From CAVXDY01 sp963721335 (lineage in GTDB: Bacteria > Actinomycetota > Thermoleophilia > Miltoncostaeales > Miltoncostaeaceae): 64,000 nucleotides of DNA. The notes under the pieces were generated by a model that had not been told where the DNA came from, searched no databases, and saw nothing but the letters and a program-made list of their open reading frames with translations. The number at the start of each line of letters is the position of its first letter. Position 1 is the stretch's first letter. Below, in pieces: positions 16,233-26,449 of this stretch. The stretch lies in assembly GCA_963721335.1 (NCBI GenBank), contig CAVRIV010000008.1:1178001-1242000 (forward strand), in the 5' to 3' direction. A program made the position numbers and the translations under genes.

Positions 16233-16756
16233 CTAGAGGGGGTGAGCACGCGGCGCGTGTGCGAGAAGCCGGTGGCGGGCGAAGAAGCCGCCGGCGACCA
16301 GCGCGAGACCGAACATCACGGCGGCGCCGATCCCGAAAGCTCCCCACGCGAAGCCCCGAGTCGGGTTCGTGGGTTGCGATGTGACGGCGGCTGCCTTCTG
16401 CTTGCCGAGCCCGTACTCCTGGTTGAGCGCCTCGCTGCGGAGCATCAGCGCCCGGTTGGCTGCGGTCATGCCCTGGGGCGCCGCACTCTGCGGCCGACCC
16501 GTACTCCGGTTAGCGCCTCGCTGCGGAGCATCAGCGCCCGGTTGGCTGCGGTCATGCCCTGGGGCGCCGCACTCTGCGGGCCGAGCCCGTACTCCTCGTT
16601 GAGCGCCTCGCTGCGGAGCATGAGCGACTGGTACTCCGCCTGCGACATGCCGGGTGGCCTCGACGTTTCCGCATGAGCGACTCCCGCGACCGCCGTCAGT
16701 GCGCTCACCGTGGCGAGTACCGCTGCGATCCGACCGATGGTGCGTGCGATGTTCAT
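16233..16756 (-). CDS. Secreted or anchored repeat protein (RSEALN-EYGLG repeats), frameshifted
   Basis: An N-terminal signal peptide (residues 1-29, ending VAHAE) follows an excellent Shine-Dalgarno (GGGAGGGG) before the ATG at 16756. Then come three copies of a roughly 30-residue repeat with the core LMLRSEALNxEYGLG, and a C-terminal membrane helix with a basic tail (ARHRLL). The middle repeat has lost about four bases relative to its neighbours, shifting the frame near 16500-16515; the sequence picks up again in another frame to a TAG at 16233. Such repeats occur in actinobacterial envelope proteins of unknown function. It lies directly downstream of the LuxR regulator. Confidence 0.6.
16427..16579. 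repeat. Direct tandem repeat, 67-bp identical cores at 86-bp period
   Basis: The segment 16427-16493 is repeated without change at 16513-16579. The period is 86 bp, not a multiple of three, which causes the frameshift in the repeat protein; a 90-bp unit would keep the frame. Confidence 0.8.
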
Positions 16757-16852
16757 GCTCAACCCCTCCCGTGCGATCACCGTGACGCGACGGTACGAGG
16801 GCACGAGCCAGCTCGAAATCGGCGGAGCCGCCGGTCTTTCGGAGGCGACGAC

Positions 16853-19676
16853 CTACTCGGGAACCGGCGGAACGGCTGGGGTTTGACCAGCGGCCAGCTT
16901 GGCGGCGAGTTCGGCGCGGGAGCGAACGCCGAGCTTCCGATAGATCTTCGAGAGGTTCCACTGAACCGTCTTGGGGCTGATGAACAAGGCGTCCGCCACC
17001 TCGCGGTACGTGCGTCCGGCAGCGACGAGGGCAGCGACCCGTTCCTCGGTCGGCGTGAGCACGCCGGGTGTTGCGGGTGCCACGTCCCCCGATCCGCCTC
17101 AACTCGCCCCGAGCCCTCTCGGACCACAGCCTCGCGCCGAGTTCGTCGAACACCGCGAGCGCTTGCGTCAGCGATTCTCTGGCTGAACGCTTCTCGCGAT
17201 TCCGGCGTTGCAGCGTCCCGCGTACGAGAAGAGTGCGCCCGCGCTCGAACGGCTCGTGGAGTTGTTCGTGTAGCTCGAGCGCGCGGTCGAGGCTCGCGTA
17301 GGCGGCGTCGCCATCCCCGGCCGCGGCGCTGAGCAGCGCGCGGCAGCGGCTCGCGATCGTCAGCGCCCACACGCCGCCCGTTGCACGGGCCTGTTCCTCC
17401 AACTCGGCGAGGAGCGCCGTGGCGGCGTCGTGCTCACCAAGTGCCAGCAGGGTCTCGATCGCATCGCCGTGGAAGCGGAACAGCGCCGGCTCGCCGAACC
17501 CCGCTTCGGCGACGGCGCGGGGAGCGGGCCGAGAAAGCGATGGGCTTCGCGAGCCTCGCCCAGCGAGTGTTCGAGGAACCCGCGGATCGCGAGCATCTCC
17601 AGGTGGGCGGGGACGACGCCGACTGCGAGCGCGAGCGGCAGCCCCTCGTCGGTCGCGGCACGCGTCTCGGCCACGCGTCCGAGGTGCGCATCGACGAGTG
17701 CCCCGGTTGACAGTGCGAACGGGCGCTGGTCTTCATGGGCGGTCTGCACGGCGGCCTCGAAGCACTCGGCGGCGTAGTGCGACGCGAGCTCCCAGTTCCC
17801 GGCCAGGCACTCGAGCCGACCGAGCTGGGACACCACGTAGCTCACGGTGTGCTCGTCGCCGCGCGCGAGCACGGTGTCGCGAAGCGCGGTGAGCGTCGAA
17901 CGAGCAGCATCGAGATCGCCTGCCCACATGAGCAACATCCCGTGGACCCAGCCGGTTCGGATGCGTCCGAGGACCGACCTCCACTCGTCTGCCGTGTCTT
18001 CGAGCTCGAGGGCGCGCTCGATGAGCGCGATCGGAACTCCTCGCCCGCGAATGGTCTGGAAGAAGGCCATGTCCGCCAGTGCGCTTGCGAGCACGCCGGG
18101 CTCCCCGAGACGCTCGGCGAGCTCGAGCGCCGCACGCGCATGAGGCTCGGCCGCCGCGACGTCACCGGTCTCGTGGATGCTCCACGCGAGTCCCCGTTCG
18201 ATCTCGATGCGCGCCGCAGGATCGTCCCCGATCTCTGCGAGAGCCATCGCGGAACAGCTCGGCGGAGACGTGGAAGCCACGCCCGAACCCGCTGGCCCAG
18301 GCGAGGCGCGTGAGCGCGATCGCGCGATCGCGACCCGGAGGAAGGAGCGCCACCACGTCCTCGAGGAGCAGTCGCGCCCGGTCGGTGTCCCCCGCCTCGA
18401 GATGGCACTCCCCGGCTTCGATCGTCCGTCTCCACGCGTCGGCGTCATCGGGCGGCGTGAGCATTCGGGCCCGGTCCCAGAGTTCTGCTGCGGCCTGCGG
18501 AGCGCCACGTGCTCGTGCCCGCCGGGCGGCATCCTCGACGGTCGCGGCCACCCGGGCATCGGGACCGCTCGCAGCGAGGGCGAGGTGGAGCGCCTGCTCG
18601 TCCGGATCGTCGACGATCTCCGCCAAGCGGGCGTGCAGTTCGCGTCTCCGAGCCGGCGGTGTCTGCGCGTAGACGACCGAGGCGAGCAGCGGATGTGAGA
18701 ACCGGACGCGGCCGTCCGCGACCTCCAGGACTCCGGCGGCTGCCGCCTTCTCGAGCGCGGCCGCCCCGCCCCCACCGCCGGCGGCGGCAGCCACGAGCTC
18801 GACGGTCGGCCGCGAGAGCGCCGAGACGACGAGCGCCGCCTCCCTCGCCGCGGTGGGGATTCCGGCGAGCCGCTCCCGAACGAGCTCGTTGAGCGTCGCC
18901 GGCACCGGCAGCGGCTCCCCCGGCGCGGGGGAGACATCGCGCGTGAGCAGCGCCCTGCCGAGCTCGAGCGCGAAGAACGGATTGCCTCCCGACACCCGCT
19001 GCAGCTCGACGAGCGCGGGGCGGAGAAACTGCCTGCCGAGCTGCGCCCGCAGAAGGCGATCGAGTGACCTGATATCGAGCGGGCCGATGACGAGCCGTGT
19101 CAGGCGGTCAGCGTCCAGAGCGGTCTCGAGCTCGACGCGAGATTCTTCGCTCGCCTCCGCGCGTCGCGCGAGGAGGAAGCCGATCGGTTCGTCGCGCAAT
19201 CGCCTGGCCGCGAATGCGAGGGCATCGGCCGAAGGTGGATCGAGCCACTGCGCGTCGTCGATCGCCACGACCAGCGGCGTGTCCTCGGCGAGCACTCGAA
19301 TAGCACCGAGGACGCCGAGCGCGACCGCTCGGCGCTGCAACCCTCCAGGCTTCGTTCCCGCTCGCAGCAGCGCAACCTCGAGGGCCTCGCGTTGCGGGTC
19401 GGGAAGCCGCCCGAGCGCAGCGTCTGGCACGTCTCCGAGGAGATCACCGAGCACGGCGAACGGCAGCGCGATCTCGGCCTCGACCGGCCTGCTCGTGAGC
19501 ACCTGCAGTCCCCGCTCACCGGCTTCGGCGATGCCCTCCCTCCAGAGCGTCGTCTTCCCGATCCCGATCTCACCCTCGATGAGCAGCGCGACCGGTCCCC
19601 CAGGAACCGCCTCCAGGAAGTCGTGAACCGAATCGATCTCCGACTCGCGCCCTACGACCTCCAACGTCGGCGACAT
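16853..19676 (-). CDS. LuxR-family regulator of the LAL type (ATPase-TPR-HTH), frameshifted
   Basis: A large transcription factor of about 940 residues. The N-terminal STAND-type ATPase has Walker A GEIGIGKTT (about residues 35-43) and Walker B VAIDDAQWLD (about 138-147). A long helical TPR-like region follows. The C-terminal LuxR HTH starts at LTPTEERVAALVAAGRTYRE and contains SPKTVQWNLSKIYRKLGV. The frame breaks three times: near 18262 (extra base), 17519 (extra base) and 17087 (extra G in a G run). The three fragments join into one normal LAL protein. A GGAGG site precedes the ATG. Its likely targets are nearby genes such as the repeat protein, but this is inference. Confidence 0.82.
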
Positions 19677-19767
19677 CAGCCCTCCTCCGGCAGCCTGATC
19701 AGAGCGTATTCCGATTACCTCATCGCCCTCGCCCGCGAAGCGGGCGCCGTATGCCGCTAGAACGACG

Positions 19768-19793
19768 AAAGGCCCCGATTACCGGGGCCTTTT
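19768..19793. terminator. Rho-independent terminator, bidirectional
   Basis: GGCCCCG (19771-19777), a 5-nt loop and CGGGGCC (19783-19789), flanked by AAA on the left and TTTT on the right. On the minus strand it follows tRNA-Gly directly and is that gene's terminator. Confidence 0.85.
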
Positions 19794-19798
19794 CGAGG

Positions 19799-19872
19799 AG
19801 CGGATGATGGGACTCGAACCCACGACCTTCTGCATGGCAAGCAGACGCTCTAGCCAACTGAGCTACATCCGC
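19799..19872 (-). tRNA. tRNA-Gly (GCC)
   Basis: A 74-nt cloverleaf on the minus strand: acceptor arms GCGGATG/CATCCGC, D arm AGCTCAGTTGGCTAGAGC, anticodon loop with GCC (CTTGCCATG) and T arm GTGGGTTCGAGTCCCAT. CCA is not encoded. A strong terminator follows. Confidence 0.96.
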
Positions 19873-19940
19873 AGGTCGCGTGCAGTGTACCGGCCGGTCG
19901 AGGAGGTCCAAGCGCGGCGGTGGACGCGCGAGCTGGGTGC

Positions 19941-20638
19941 ATGGACGCCGACGCGTGATCGCCGCGCTCGGCCGACCCCGAGCGGGCGGCCTTCGTCGCG
20001 CCGTACCTCGGGCGTGCGTGCCGGGCGGCTACGGGGAGGGCGACGTGCTCCTCGGCATCCCCGTGCCGGCGCAGCGCCGCGTGGCCCGGCGGGCCCGCGA
20101 CCTGCCGCTCGACGAGGCCGCGACGCTGCTGGCGAGCCCCGTGCACGAGCACCGGTTCGTCGCCCTGGTCGTGCTGGTGGAGCGCCATCGCCGAGCCGGT
20201 GCGGCGGAGCGCGCGGAGCTGTCGGCGCTTCTATCTCGACCACCGGGCGGGCGTGGACAACTGGGACCTGGTGGACGCCAGCGCGCGGCAGCTCGTGGGC
20301 GAGCAGCTCGTGGACGGCGACCGCGCACGGTGCTCGGCGAGCTGGCCGGGTCGGAGCGCCTCTGGGACCGCCGGATCGCGGTCGTCTCCACCCACGCGCT
20401 GATCCTGCGGGACGAGCTCGGCGAGACGTTCGCCCTGGCCGAGCGGCTGATGGACGACCCGCACCACCTGATGCACAAGGCGATCGGCTGGATGCTGCGC
20501 GAGGCCGGCAAGCGCGACGAGGGCGCGCTCGTCGCGTGGCTCGAGGTCCACCGCCTGCGGATGCCCCGGACGATGCTGCGCTACGCGATCGAGCGGCTGC
20601 CGCCGGAGCGCCGCGCGGCGCTCATGGCGCGGCCCTGA
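19941..20638 (+). CDS. AlkD-like DNA alkylation repair protein, frameshifted
   Basis: When the frames are joined, the locus encodes about 230 residues of the HEAT-like AlkD glycosylase family. Diagnostic pieces are GGYGEGDVLLGIPVPAQRRV, a VDNWDLVDASARQLVG segment (the family's NxWDLVD motif), and HHLMHKAIGWMLREAGKRD near the C terminus. AlkD excises positively charged alkylated bases without flipping. The frame breaks near 19960-20025, at about 20232 (extra C before TTCTATCTC) and about 20330. The ATG at 19941 is the first reasonable start. It ends just before the convergent Nif3-like gene. Confidence 0.75.
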
Positions 20639-20647
20639 GGGGCCGCC

Positions 20648-21444
20648 CTACGTGGCGGTCTGCCAGGGGTCGGTCTCGACCTCGGCGAAGCTGACCTCGA
20701 CCCCCTCGGGGGCCAGCGCCCGCTCGAGCGTCTTGGTCCAGCGCTTCATCGCGACCCGCTCGGCGCGCGCGTGCGGGAGGGTGACCAGGGGCAGGCCCTC
20801 CGCGCGGTCGGCGTCGTGGTACTTCAGGTCGCTCGTCACGTAGGCGTCGGCGCCGGCCTCGCGGGCGTCGGAGATGAACGAGCCCCCCGAGCCGGTGCAG
20901 CACGCGACGCGCTCCACCCGCGTCCACGGGTCGCCCGCGTAGTTCACCGGCCCCGCGCCGAACCCCGACCGCACGCGCTCGACGATGCCCTCGAGGGTGG
21001 TGGAGCCCACCGATCCCGACGCGGCCCAGCCCGCACTCCGGGACGGCCGGGTCGGGCCGCAGCGGCTCGGACGTCGCCGATGCCGAGGATCTCGGCCATC
21101 AGGTCGTTCAGGCCGCCGGTGGCCGCGTCCAGGTTGGTGTGGGCGGCGATCACCGCCACGCGGCCCTCGGCGGCCCGCAGCACCAGCTCGCTGGCGGCCG
21201 AGCCGTCGGTGACCGCGGCCAGGGTCGGGAAGATCGGCGGGTGATGGACGAGGACGGCGTCGCAGCCCAGCTCGCGCGCCTCGCCCAGGACCTCGTCGCG
21301 CAGCTCCAGCGCGACCAAGAGCTTGCGGGCGGGCTGGTTGTGGCGGCCCACGACGAGGCCCACGTTGTCCCACTCCTCGGCGAGCGCCGACGGGGCCAGC
21401 CGCTCGACGGCGGCGACGAGCTGGGCGACGAGCATGCGCCCCAT
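20648..21444 (-). CDS. Nif3-like dinuclear metal-center protein, frameshifted
   Basis: Joined frames give about 265 residues, the normal short form of the Nif3/YqfO/YbgI family (annotated elsewhere as GTP cyclohydrolase I type 2). Metal-binding pieces are EEWDNVGLVVG (about residues 23-33), DAVLVHHPPIF (about 62-72), AHTNLDAATGG (about 100-110) and, at the C terminus, YVTSDLKYHDA with the conserved His. The biochemical role of the family is unsettled. The break lies between about 20985 and 21065. The ATG at 21444 is fixed by the conserved N terminus. Confidence 0.82.
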
Positions 21445-21474
21445 CGTAATCGCCCGGCAATGTCAGCCGGCGTC

Positions 21475-23560
21475 TCAGGCCGCCGGCGGCCGCCTTCTCG
21501 GCGAGGTGCGCCGGCATCTGGGCGTAGTGGTCGAACTCCATCGTGTAGTCGCCCCGGCCGCCGGTCATGGCGCGCAGGTCGGGCGCGTAGCTCGAGCATC
21601 TCGGCCATCGGCACCTCGGCGCGGCATCGACCTCGTCGCCTGGCCGCGGGTCTCCATGCCCAGCGGGTGCCCGCGGCGCGAGTTCAGGTCGCCCATGACG
21701 TCGCCGACGTGCTCCGACGGCACGGTGACCTCGACCCTCATCACCGGCTCGAGCAGCACCGGGCCCGCCTTGGCGATGGCCGCCTTCATCCCCAGCGAGC
21801 CGGCGATCTTGAAGGCCATCTCCGACGAGTCCACCGCGTGGTGCTTGCCGTCGTAGAGCGTGACGCGCACGTCCACCACCGGGTGGCCGGCGAGCTCGCC
21901 GGCCTGCATCGCCTCGACGACGCCCTTCTCCACGGCGGGGATGAACGTGCCGCGGGATGGCTCCGCCGACGATCTTGTCGACGAACTCGAAGCCGCCGCC
22001 GCGCGGCAGCGGCTCCACCTTGACCCAGCAGTCGCCGTACTGGCCCCGGCCGCCGCTCTGCTTCTTGTGCTTGCCCTCGGCCTCGGCCGAGCCGGTGATG
22101 GTCTCCCGGTAGGGCACGTGCGGCGGGGCCAGGTCCATCGCCACGCCGAAGCGGCGCTCGATGCGCTCGGCGATGACCTCCACGTGCATCTGGGAGAGGC
22201 CCGCCCACGATGTAGGTCGCCGGTCTGGTCGTCGCGGTGCACGTCGAGGGTGGGGTCCTCGTCGCTCATCCGGCGCAGCGAGGAGTGGAGCTTGTCCTCG
22301 TCGGCCAGGTTGCGCGCCGTGACGGCGAAGCTCATGAGCGGTGGCGGGAAGGCGATCGGCGGGAAGGCGACCGCCGGCTCGCCGGTCGCGAGCACGTCGC
22401 CGGTGGCCACCTCCTTCAGCTTGGCGACGGCGCCGATGTCGCCGGGGCCGATCTCCTGCAGCGGCACGTGGTCCTTGCCCTGGAGCGTGAAGAGCTGTCC
22501 CACGCCGCTCCTTCGACGCCGCTGCGCACGCAGGTGGCGTGGCTGTCGCTCGGCAGCGATGCCCGAGAAGACGCGCAGCAGGTTGATGCGGCCGCTGAAC
22601 TGGTCGGCCAGCGGTCTTGAAGCAGTAGGCCGTGGCGGGCCGTTCTCGCTGAGGGTGACCGTCGACCGGCTCGCCCGAGTCCGGGTCGAGGGCGGTCCAC
22701 GCGCCGACGTCGACCGGCGACGGGCAGCGCCTCGATGAGCAGGTCGAGCGCCCGGTCCACGCCGGTCGCCCGACGCCGCCGCGCCGCGCAGACGACCGGG
22801 CAAGATCGCGCCCCTCGGCCACCCCGGCCAGGATCCCGCCGATCAGCTCCTCGGTGGTGATCTCCTCGCCCTCGAGGTACTTCTCGATCAGGGCGTCGTC
22901 GTTCTCGGCCACCACGTCGATGAGCGCCTCGCGCGCCGCCTGCGCGCGCGTCGGCGAGCTCGTCGGGGATCGGGCCCGGTCGTCGCCGGCCGTCGAGCCC
23001 GGCGGCGTAGGTGGTGGCGGTCATCGAGACCAGGTTGACGACGCCCCGGAAGCCGGCCTCCTGGCCGATCGGGATCTGGATCGCCACGGCCCCCGGAGCC
23101 AGCGCCTTGAGCGGCCTCCAGGGTCGCGTCGAAGTCGGCCCGCTCGCGGTCGAGCATGTTCACGACCAGCGCCCGGGCCAGCCCCGCCTCGCCGCCCGGC
23201 TCCAGAGGCGCTCGGTCTGCACCTCGACGCCCGCGGTCGCGTTGACCACCATCAGCGCGGCGTCGACCGCGCGCAGGGCCGCGAGGTAGTCGCCCTGGAA
23301 CGAGGGCTCGCCCGGCGTGTCGATCAGGTTCACCTTCACGCCGTGCCAGGTGAGGTGGCAGAGCGAGGCGGTGATGCTCATGCCGCGCCGGCGCTCGTCG
23401 TCGTCGAAGTCGCGAGACCGTCGTCCCCTCGGCCACCGACCCGAGCCGGCTGGTCTCGCCGGCGGCGATGCAGCATCGCCTCGACGAGGCTCGTCTTGCC
23501 GCTGCCGCGGTGTCCGAGCACCGCGACGTTCCGAATCTGTGCAGGGTCGGGATGCGCCAT
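21475..23560 (-). CDS. EF-G-like translation factor GTPase (EF-G2 type), frameshifted
   Basis: About 690 residues when the fragments are joined, the size of EF-G paralogues found in actinobacteria. The G domain shows G1 GHRGSGKTSL (about residues 17-26), G2 around RRRGMSIT, G3 DTPGEPSF and a G4 that reads NMLD rather than NKxD. Domains II-V follow, with TYxAGLD-, YRETITGSAEAEGKHKKQ- and RPGxxxEFDHYAQMP-like stretches. Members may act in ribosome recycling or as non-canonical EF-G; the role here is not proven. At least eight indels break the frame, mainly +1. The ATG is preceded by AGGAAAGG. The stop is taken as the TGA at 21475-21477. Confidence 0.82.
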
Positions 23561-23597
23561 GGCTTCGTGCCTTTCCTGACAAGCCGGGACGGGCAGT

Positions 23598-24445
23598 CTA
23601 CCTCCGGCGGCGCAGCCCTGAGCTCGGAGGGATCCGGCTCCTGGCCGTCCTGCAGGCGGCCCTTCAGGCGCAGGATCGCCTTGGTGTGGAGCTGGCTCAC
23701 GCGGCTCTCGGTGACGCCCAGGACCTCGCCGATCTCGCGGAGCGTCAGCCCGTCGTAGTAGTAGAGCGCGATGACGATCTTCTCGCGCTCCGGCAGGCGG
23801 GCGATCGCGTCGGCCAGCGTGTCGCGCAGCTCGGTGACGTCGAGCAGGTCGGCCGGGTCGGTCAGCCGCGAGTCGCCGATCGTGTCGATGAGCGGCCAGC
23901 GGCTCGCCGCCGGAGGAGACGCTCCACATCTCGTCGAGCGCGACGATCGAGGAGTTGGAGATCTGGGTGATCGCGGCCTGGAACTCCTCCATCTCCATCC
24001 CGAGGGCCGCGGCCAGCTCCTCGTCGGTGGGCGCGCGCTGGAGCCGGTGCTCCAGCTCGGCGGACTTGCGCTCGATCTCGCGCGCGCGGGCGCGGACCGA
24101 GCGCGGCACCCAGTCGAGCGAGCGCAGCTCGTCGATGATGGAGCCCTTGATGCGGGAGACGGCGTAGGTCTCGAACTTCACCTGGCGCGCCGGGATCGAA
24201 GCGCTCGACCGCGCCGATCAGGCCCAGCAGCCCGTAGGAGATGAGGTCCGTCTCCTCCACGTGCGCGGGCAGGGCGGCGCTCATCCGGCCCGCCACGTAC
24301 TTCACCAGCGGGGCGTAGGAGAGGATCAGGCGATCGCGCGCGCGCGGGGTCGTCGTGCTGCTTGCAGCCGGCGCCAGAGCATCCGCAGCTCTTCCTCGCC
24401 CTGCGCAGCGTCCGCGTGACCGCGGGCGAAGGCGTCGGAGCTCAC
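23598..24445 (-). CDS. RNA polymerase sigma factor, WhiG/FliA (sigma-28) type, frameshifted
   Basis: A group 3 sigma factor of about 275 residues. Region 2 contains LILSYAPLVKYVAGRMS and DLISYGLLGLIGAVERFDP, region 3 FETYAVSRIKGSIIDELRSLDWVPRSVR (in parts), and region 4 LREIGEVLGVTESRVSQLHTKAILRLKG (in parts). This pattern matches WhiG (sporulation in Streptomyces) and FliA (motility). No flagellar or sporulation genes are visible here, so the regulon is unknown. The frame breaks near 24345, 24195 and 23905-23700. The GTG at 24445 is chosen from the joined reading. The C-terminal end is uncertain and may overlap the EF-G-like gene. Confidence 0.82.
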
Positions 24446-24506
24446 CGCGGGAGGGACGGTTGCCGTCGCATTCGGCAAGTCTAGTGGACTCCCGGGCCGT
24501 CACCCC

Positions 24507-24776
24507 TCAAAGGCCGCTCCGGGAGCGGGACTCCACGCGGGCCACCACCAGGATGTCCAGGGCCGAGGCGACGGCGATCGCGGTGCCCATGGACAGCGCG
24601 AGCGTCGTGTTGTCGCCTCCCCGGCCCACGACGACCGCGATCAGCACCGTGCCGCCGAACCAGATCAGAGCGCGCCACAGGCGCCCCTGGTAGGCCTGCC
24701 CCAACCCCGGCAGCAGCAGGCTCAGGACCACCGCGAGGATCAGTCCACGGCGGGTGGGAGGCGGGCGGCGGCGCAT
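24507..24776 (-). CDS. Small membrane protein with PGLGQAYQGR motif
   Basis: An 89-residue protein with a basic proline-rich N terminus, a first helix ending in the LLPGLGQAYQGRLWRA motif (about residues 21-36), and further helices (about 37-53 and 60-80). This motif marks small multi-helix proteins of unknown function. It begins two bases after the stop of the RNase Z-like gene, so they form one transcript. Confidence 0.7.
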   Translation of the reverse strand: MRRRPPPTRRGLILAVVLSLLLPGLGQAYQGRLWRALIWFGGTVLIAVVVGRGGDNTTLALSMGTAIAVASALDILVVARVESRSRSGL

Positions 24777-24778
24777 GG

Positions 24779-25521
24779 TCACGCGGCGACCGGCTCCCCC
24801 TGCCGGGCCCAGTCCACGGGCCCGGCGAACTCGGCCCGCGCGGCCGCGAGAGCGGCGTCGCGGTCGAACTCGGGCGAGCAGTGCGTGAGCAGCAGACGCC
24901 CCACCCCGGCCTGCGCGGCGATCCGCCCGGCCTCGCGCGCGGGCATGTGCGGAACCCCCTCCGGCACCGGCTCGGCCCCGAACGACGCACTCGCACACCA
25001 GCACCTCGCACCCCGCGGCCAGCTCGGGCAGCTCCGGCCCGGGCGCGCAATCGGCGCCGTAGCAGAGGGCCGCTCCCCGCCACTCCAGGCGCATGGCGAA
25101 CGTGGGCGGCAGGTGCGGCACCTCGCGGTGGCGCAGGACGAGCCCACCCCCGAGGTCGGCCTCGCCGCCGGGCGACGCGAGCTCCTCGAAGCCGAACGCG
25201 CTCCCACCCCTCCGAGCCCGCGAAGGCCGTCAGGCGCTCGCGCAGACCCGGCGGGCCCATCACGCGCAGGCGCCGCCCCGCCCCCGGGCCCCAGGCCATG
25301 TAGACGCGCAGGGCCAGGAGGTCGACGCAGTGGTCCGGGTGCAGGTGGGAGATCACCACGGCGTCGAGGTCCTGGGGCGCGACGAGCGCGCACAGGCGGT
25401 TGAGGGTGCCCGAGCCCAGATCGAGCACCACCGCCCGCTCCGGGGTGCGGACCAGGTAGCAGCTCTGCGCCTCGTCGGGCAGCCCGTATGCCGCGCCGAC
25501 CCCCACCGGCACGAGCTCCAT
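24779..25521 (-). CDS. RNase Z-like metallo-beta-lactamase-fold hydrolase, frameshifted
   Basis: About 245 residues on joining the frames. The N-terminal LVPVGVGAAYG and the metal motif SHLHPDHCVDL place it in the RNase Z/ElaC-like branch; later strands show CYGADCAPGPE (metal-bridging Asp) and LLLTHCSPEF (His). It may process tRNA 3' ends or act on another phosphodiester. The frame breaks near 25205 and 24985. The ATG at 25521 is preferred over 25569, because the latter lies inside the putative -10 region and the family starts near MELVPVGVG. Confidence 0.78.
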
Positions 25522-25566
25522 GCGCGGGTTCCCCGCCGTCGTCACGCTCCCCCGCACATCCCGCGC

Positions 25567-25577
25567 CATGCTATACC
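25567..25577. promoter_or_regulatory. Overlapping divergent -10 elements
   Basis: On the plus strand an extended -10 (TG-C-TATACC, 25569-25577) lies six bases before the GTG of the lipoprotein gene. On the minus strand the same bases read TAGCAT (25573-25568), which could serve the RNase Z-like gene with a leader of about 40 nt. One short AT-rich patch thus may drive both directions. Confidence 0.45.
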
Positions 25578-25583
25578 GCCAAC

Positions 25584-26429
25584 GTGGTGCGCCCACTCCG
25601 CTCGCTCATCGGGATCGGCCTCACCCTCGCGATCTCGCTCGGCCTGGCCGCCGGTTGCGGAGGTGGCGGCGGAGGCGGCGAGGACCTCGCCCAGGGCCTC
25701 ACCCCCGCGCAACTGCTCCAGCGGAGCGCCGATGCCTTCGCGCAGGTCGAGTCGTTCCGCATCGGCCTCGAGGCGACCGGGGACATCTCCCTCACCGACC
25801 CGGCGTCCGGGCCCGCCGCGCTGTTGAACGGCCCCCTCGAGCTGTCCGGCGAGGGGCCGGTCGAGCCCCCCGACAAGGCCTCCATCGACACCAGCCTGCA
25901 GGTCGGGGGCATCCCCCTGCAGGTCAACCTCACGCGGGTGGGCGACGAGGTCTTCCTCGGCGCCCTCGGCCAGGACTTCAAGATCGCCCTGCCGCCGGAG
26001 CAGGTGGCGCTGCTCGACTTCGGCGCGCTCTACCCGACGGTCGTCGACTGGACCACCGATCCGGCCGAGGCCGGACGCGAGGACATCGAGGGCACCGAGA
26101 CCGTGAAGGTCACGGGGACCGTGGACGCCCAGAAGGCCCTCACCGACCTCGGCCCGGTCCTGGGGCTGGACGAGGTCGACGCCGCCGGCGCCCGAGCGGC
26201 CCTGCGCACCGGGACCGTGGAGGCCTGGATCGGGACGGAGGACCTCCTGCCGCGGCGCATCCACCTGGTGCTCAGCGCCGACGGCTCCGGCATCAGCACG
26301 ACGGTCGGCCCCGTCGACATCGATCTGACGGCGAACCTGTCCGCGTTCGGGGACCCGGTGGACATCACCGCCCCGGAGAACGCGCGCGACCTCGACCTCA
26401 ACGAGCTCGGGAGCCTCGTCGGCGGCTAG
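25584..26429 (+). CDS. LppX/LprG-like lipoprotein
   Basis: A 281-residue lipoprotein. A signal peptide with a lipobox (LGLAAGCGGG, Cys about residue 21) precedes a glycine run and then a domain of about 250 residues shared with the LppX/LprAFG family, whose fold has a hydrophobic cavity for lipid or glycolipid transport. Visible are the early TPAQLLQRSADAFAQVESF helix and several paired beta strands. It should sit on the outer face of the membrane. The GTG start is leaderless; a second GTG follows at once. The frame is intact. Confidence 0.82.
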   Translation: MVRPLRSLIGIGLTLAISLGLAAGCGGGGGGGEDLAQGLTPAQLLQRSADAFAQVESFRIGLEATGDISLTDPASGPAALLNGPLELSGEGPVEPPDKASIDTSLQVGGIPLQVNLTRVGDEVFLGALGQDFKIALPPEQVALLDFGALYPTVVDWTTDPAEAGREDIEGTETVKVTGTVDAQKALTDLGPVLGLDEVDAAGARAALRTGTVEAWIGTEDLLPRRIHLVLSADGSGISTTVGPVDIDLTANLSAFGDPVDITAPENARDLDLNELGSLVGG

Positions 26430-26449
26430 CGAGCTGAGCGGACGCTCCC

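Noticed and set aside
19731..19745. GCCCGC-GAA-GCGGGC hairpin as a terminator
   Set aside because: No U-tract; the stronger hairpin at 19771-19789 is the likely terminator.
16200..25300. Decay of a degenerate or mobile region
   Set aside because: The broken genes reassemble to full length with single-base edits, and no transposase, integrase or attachment repeats are seen.
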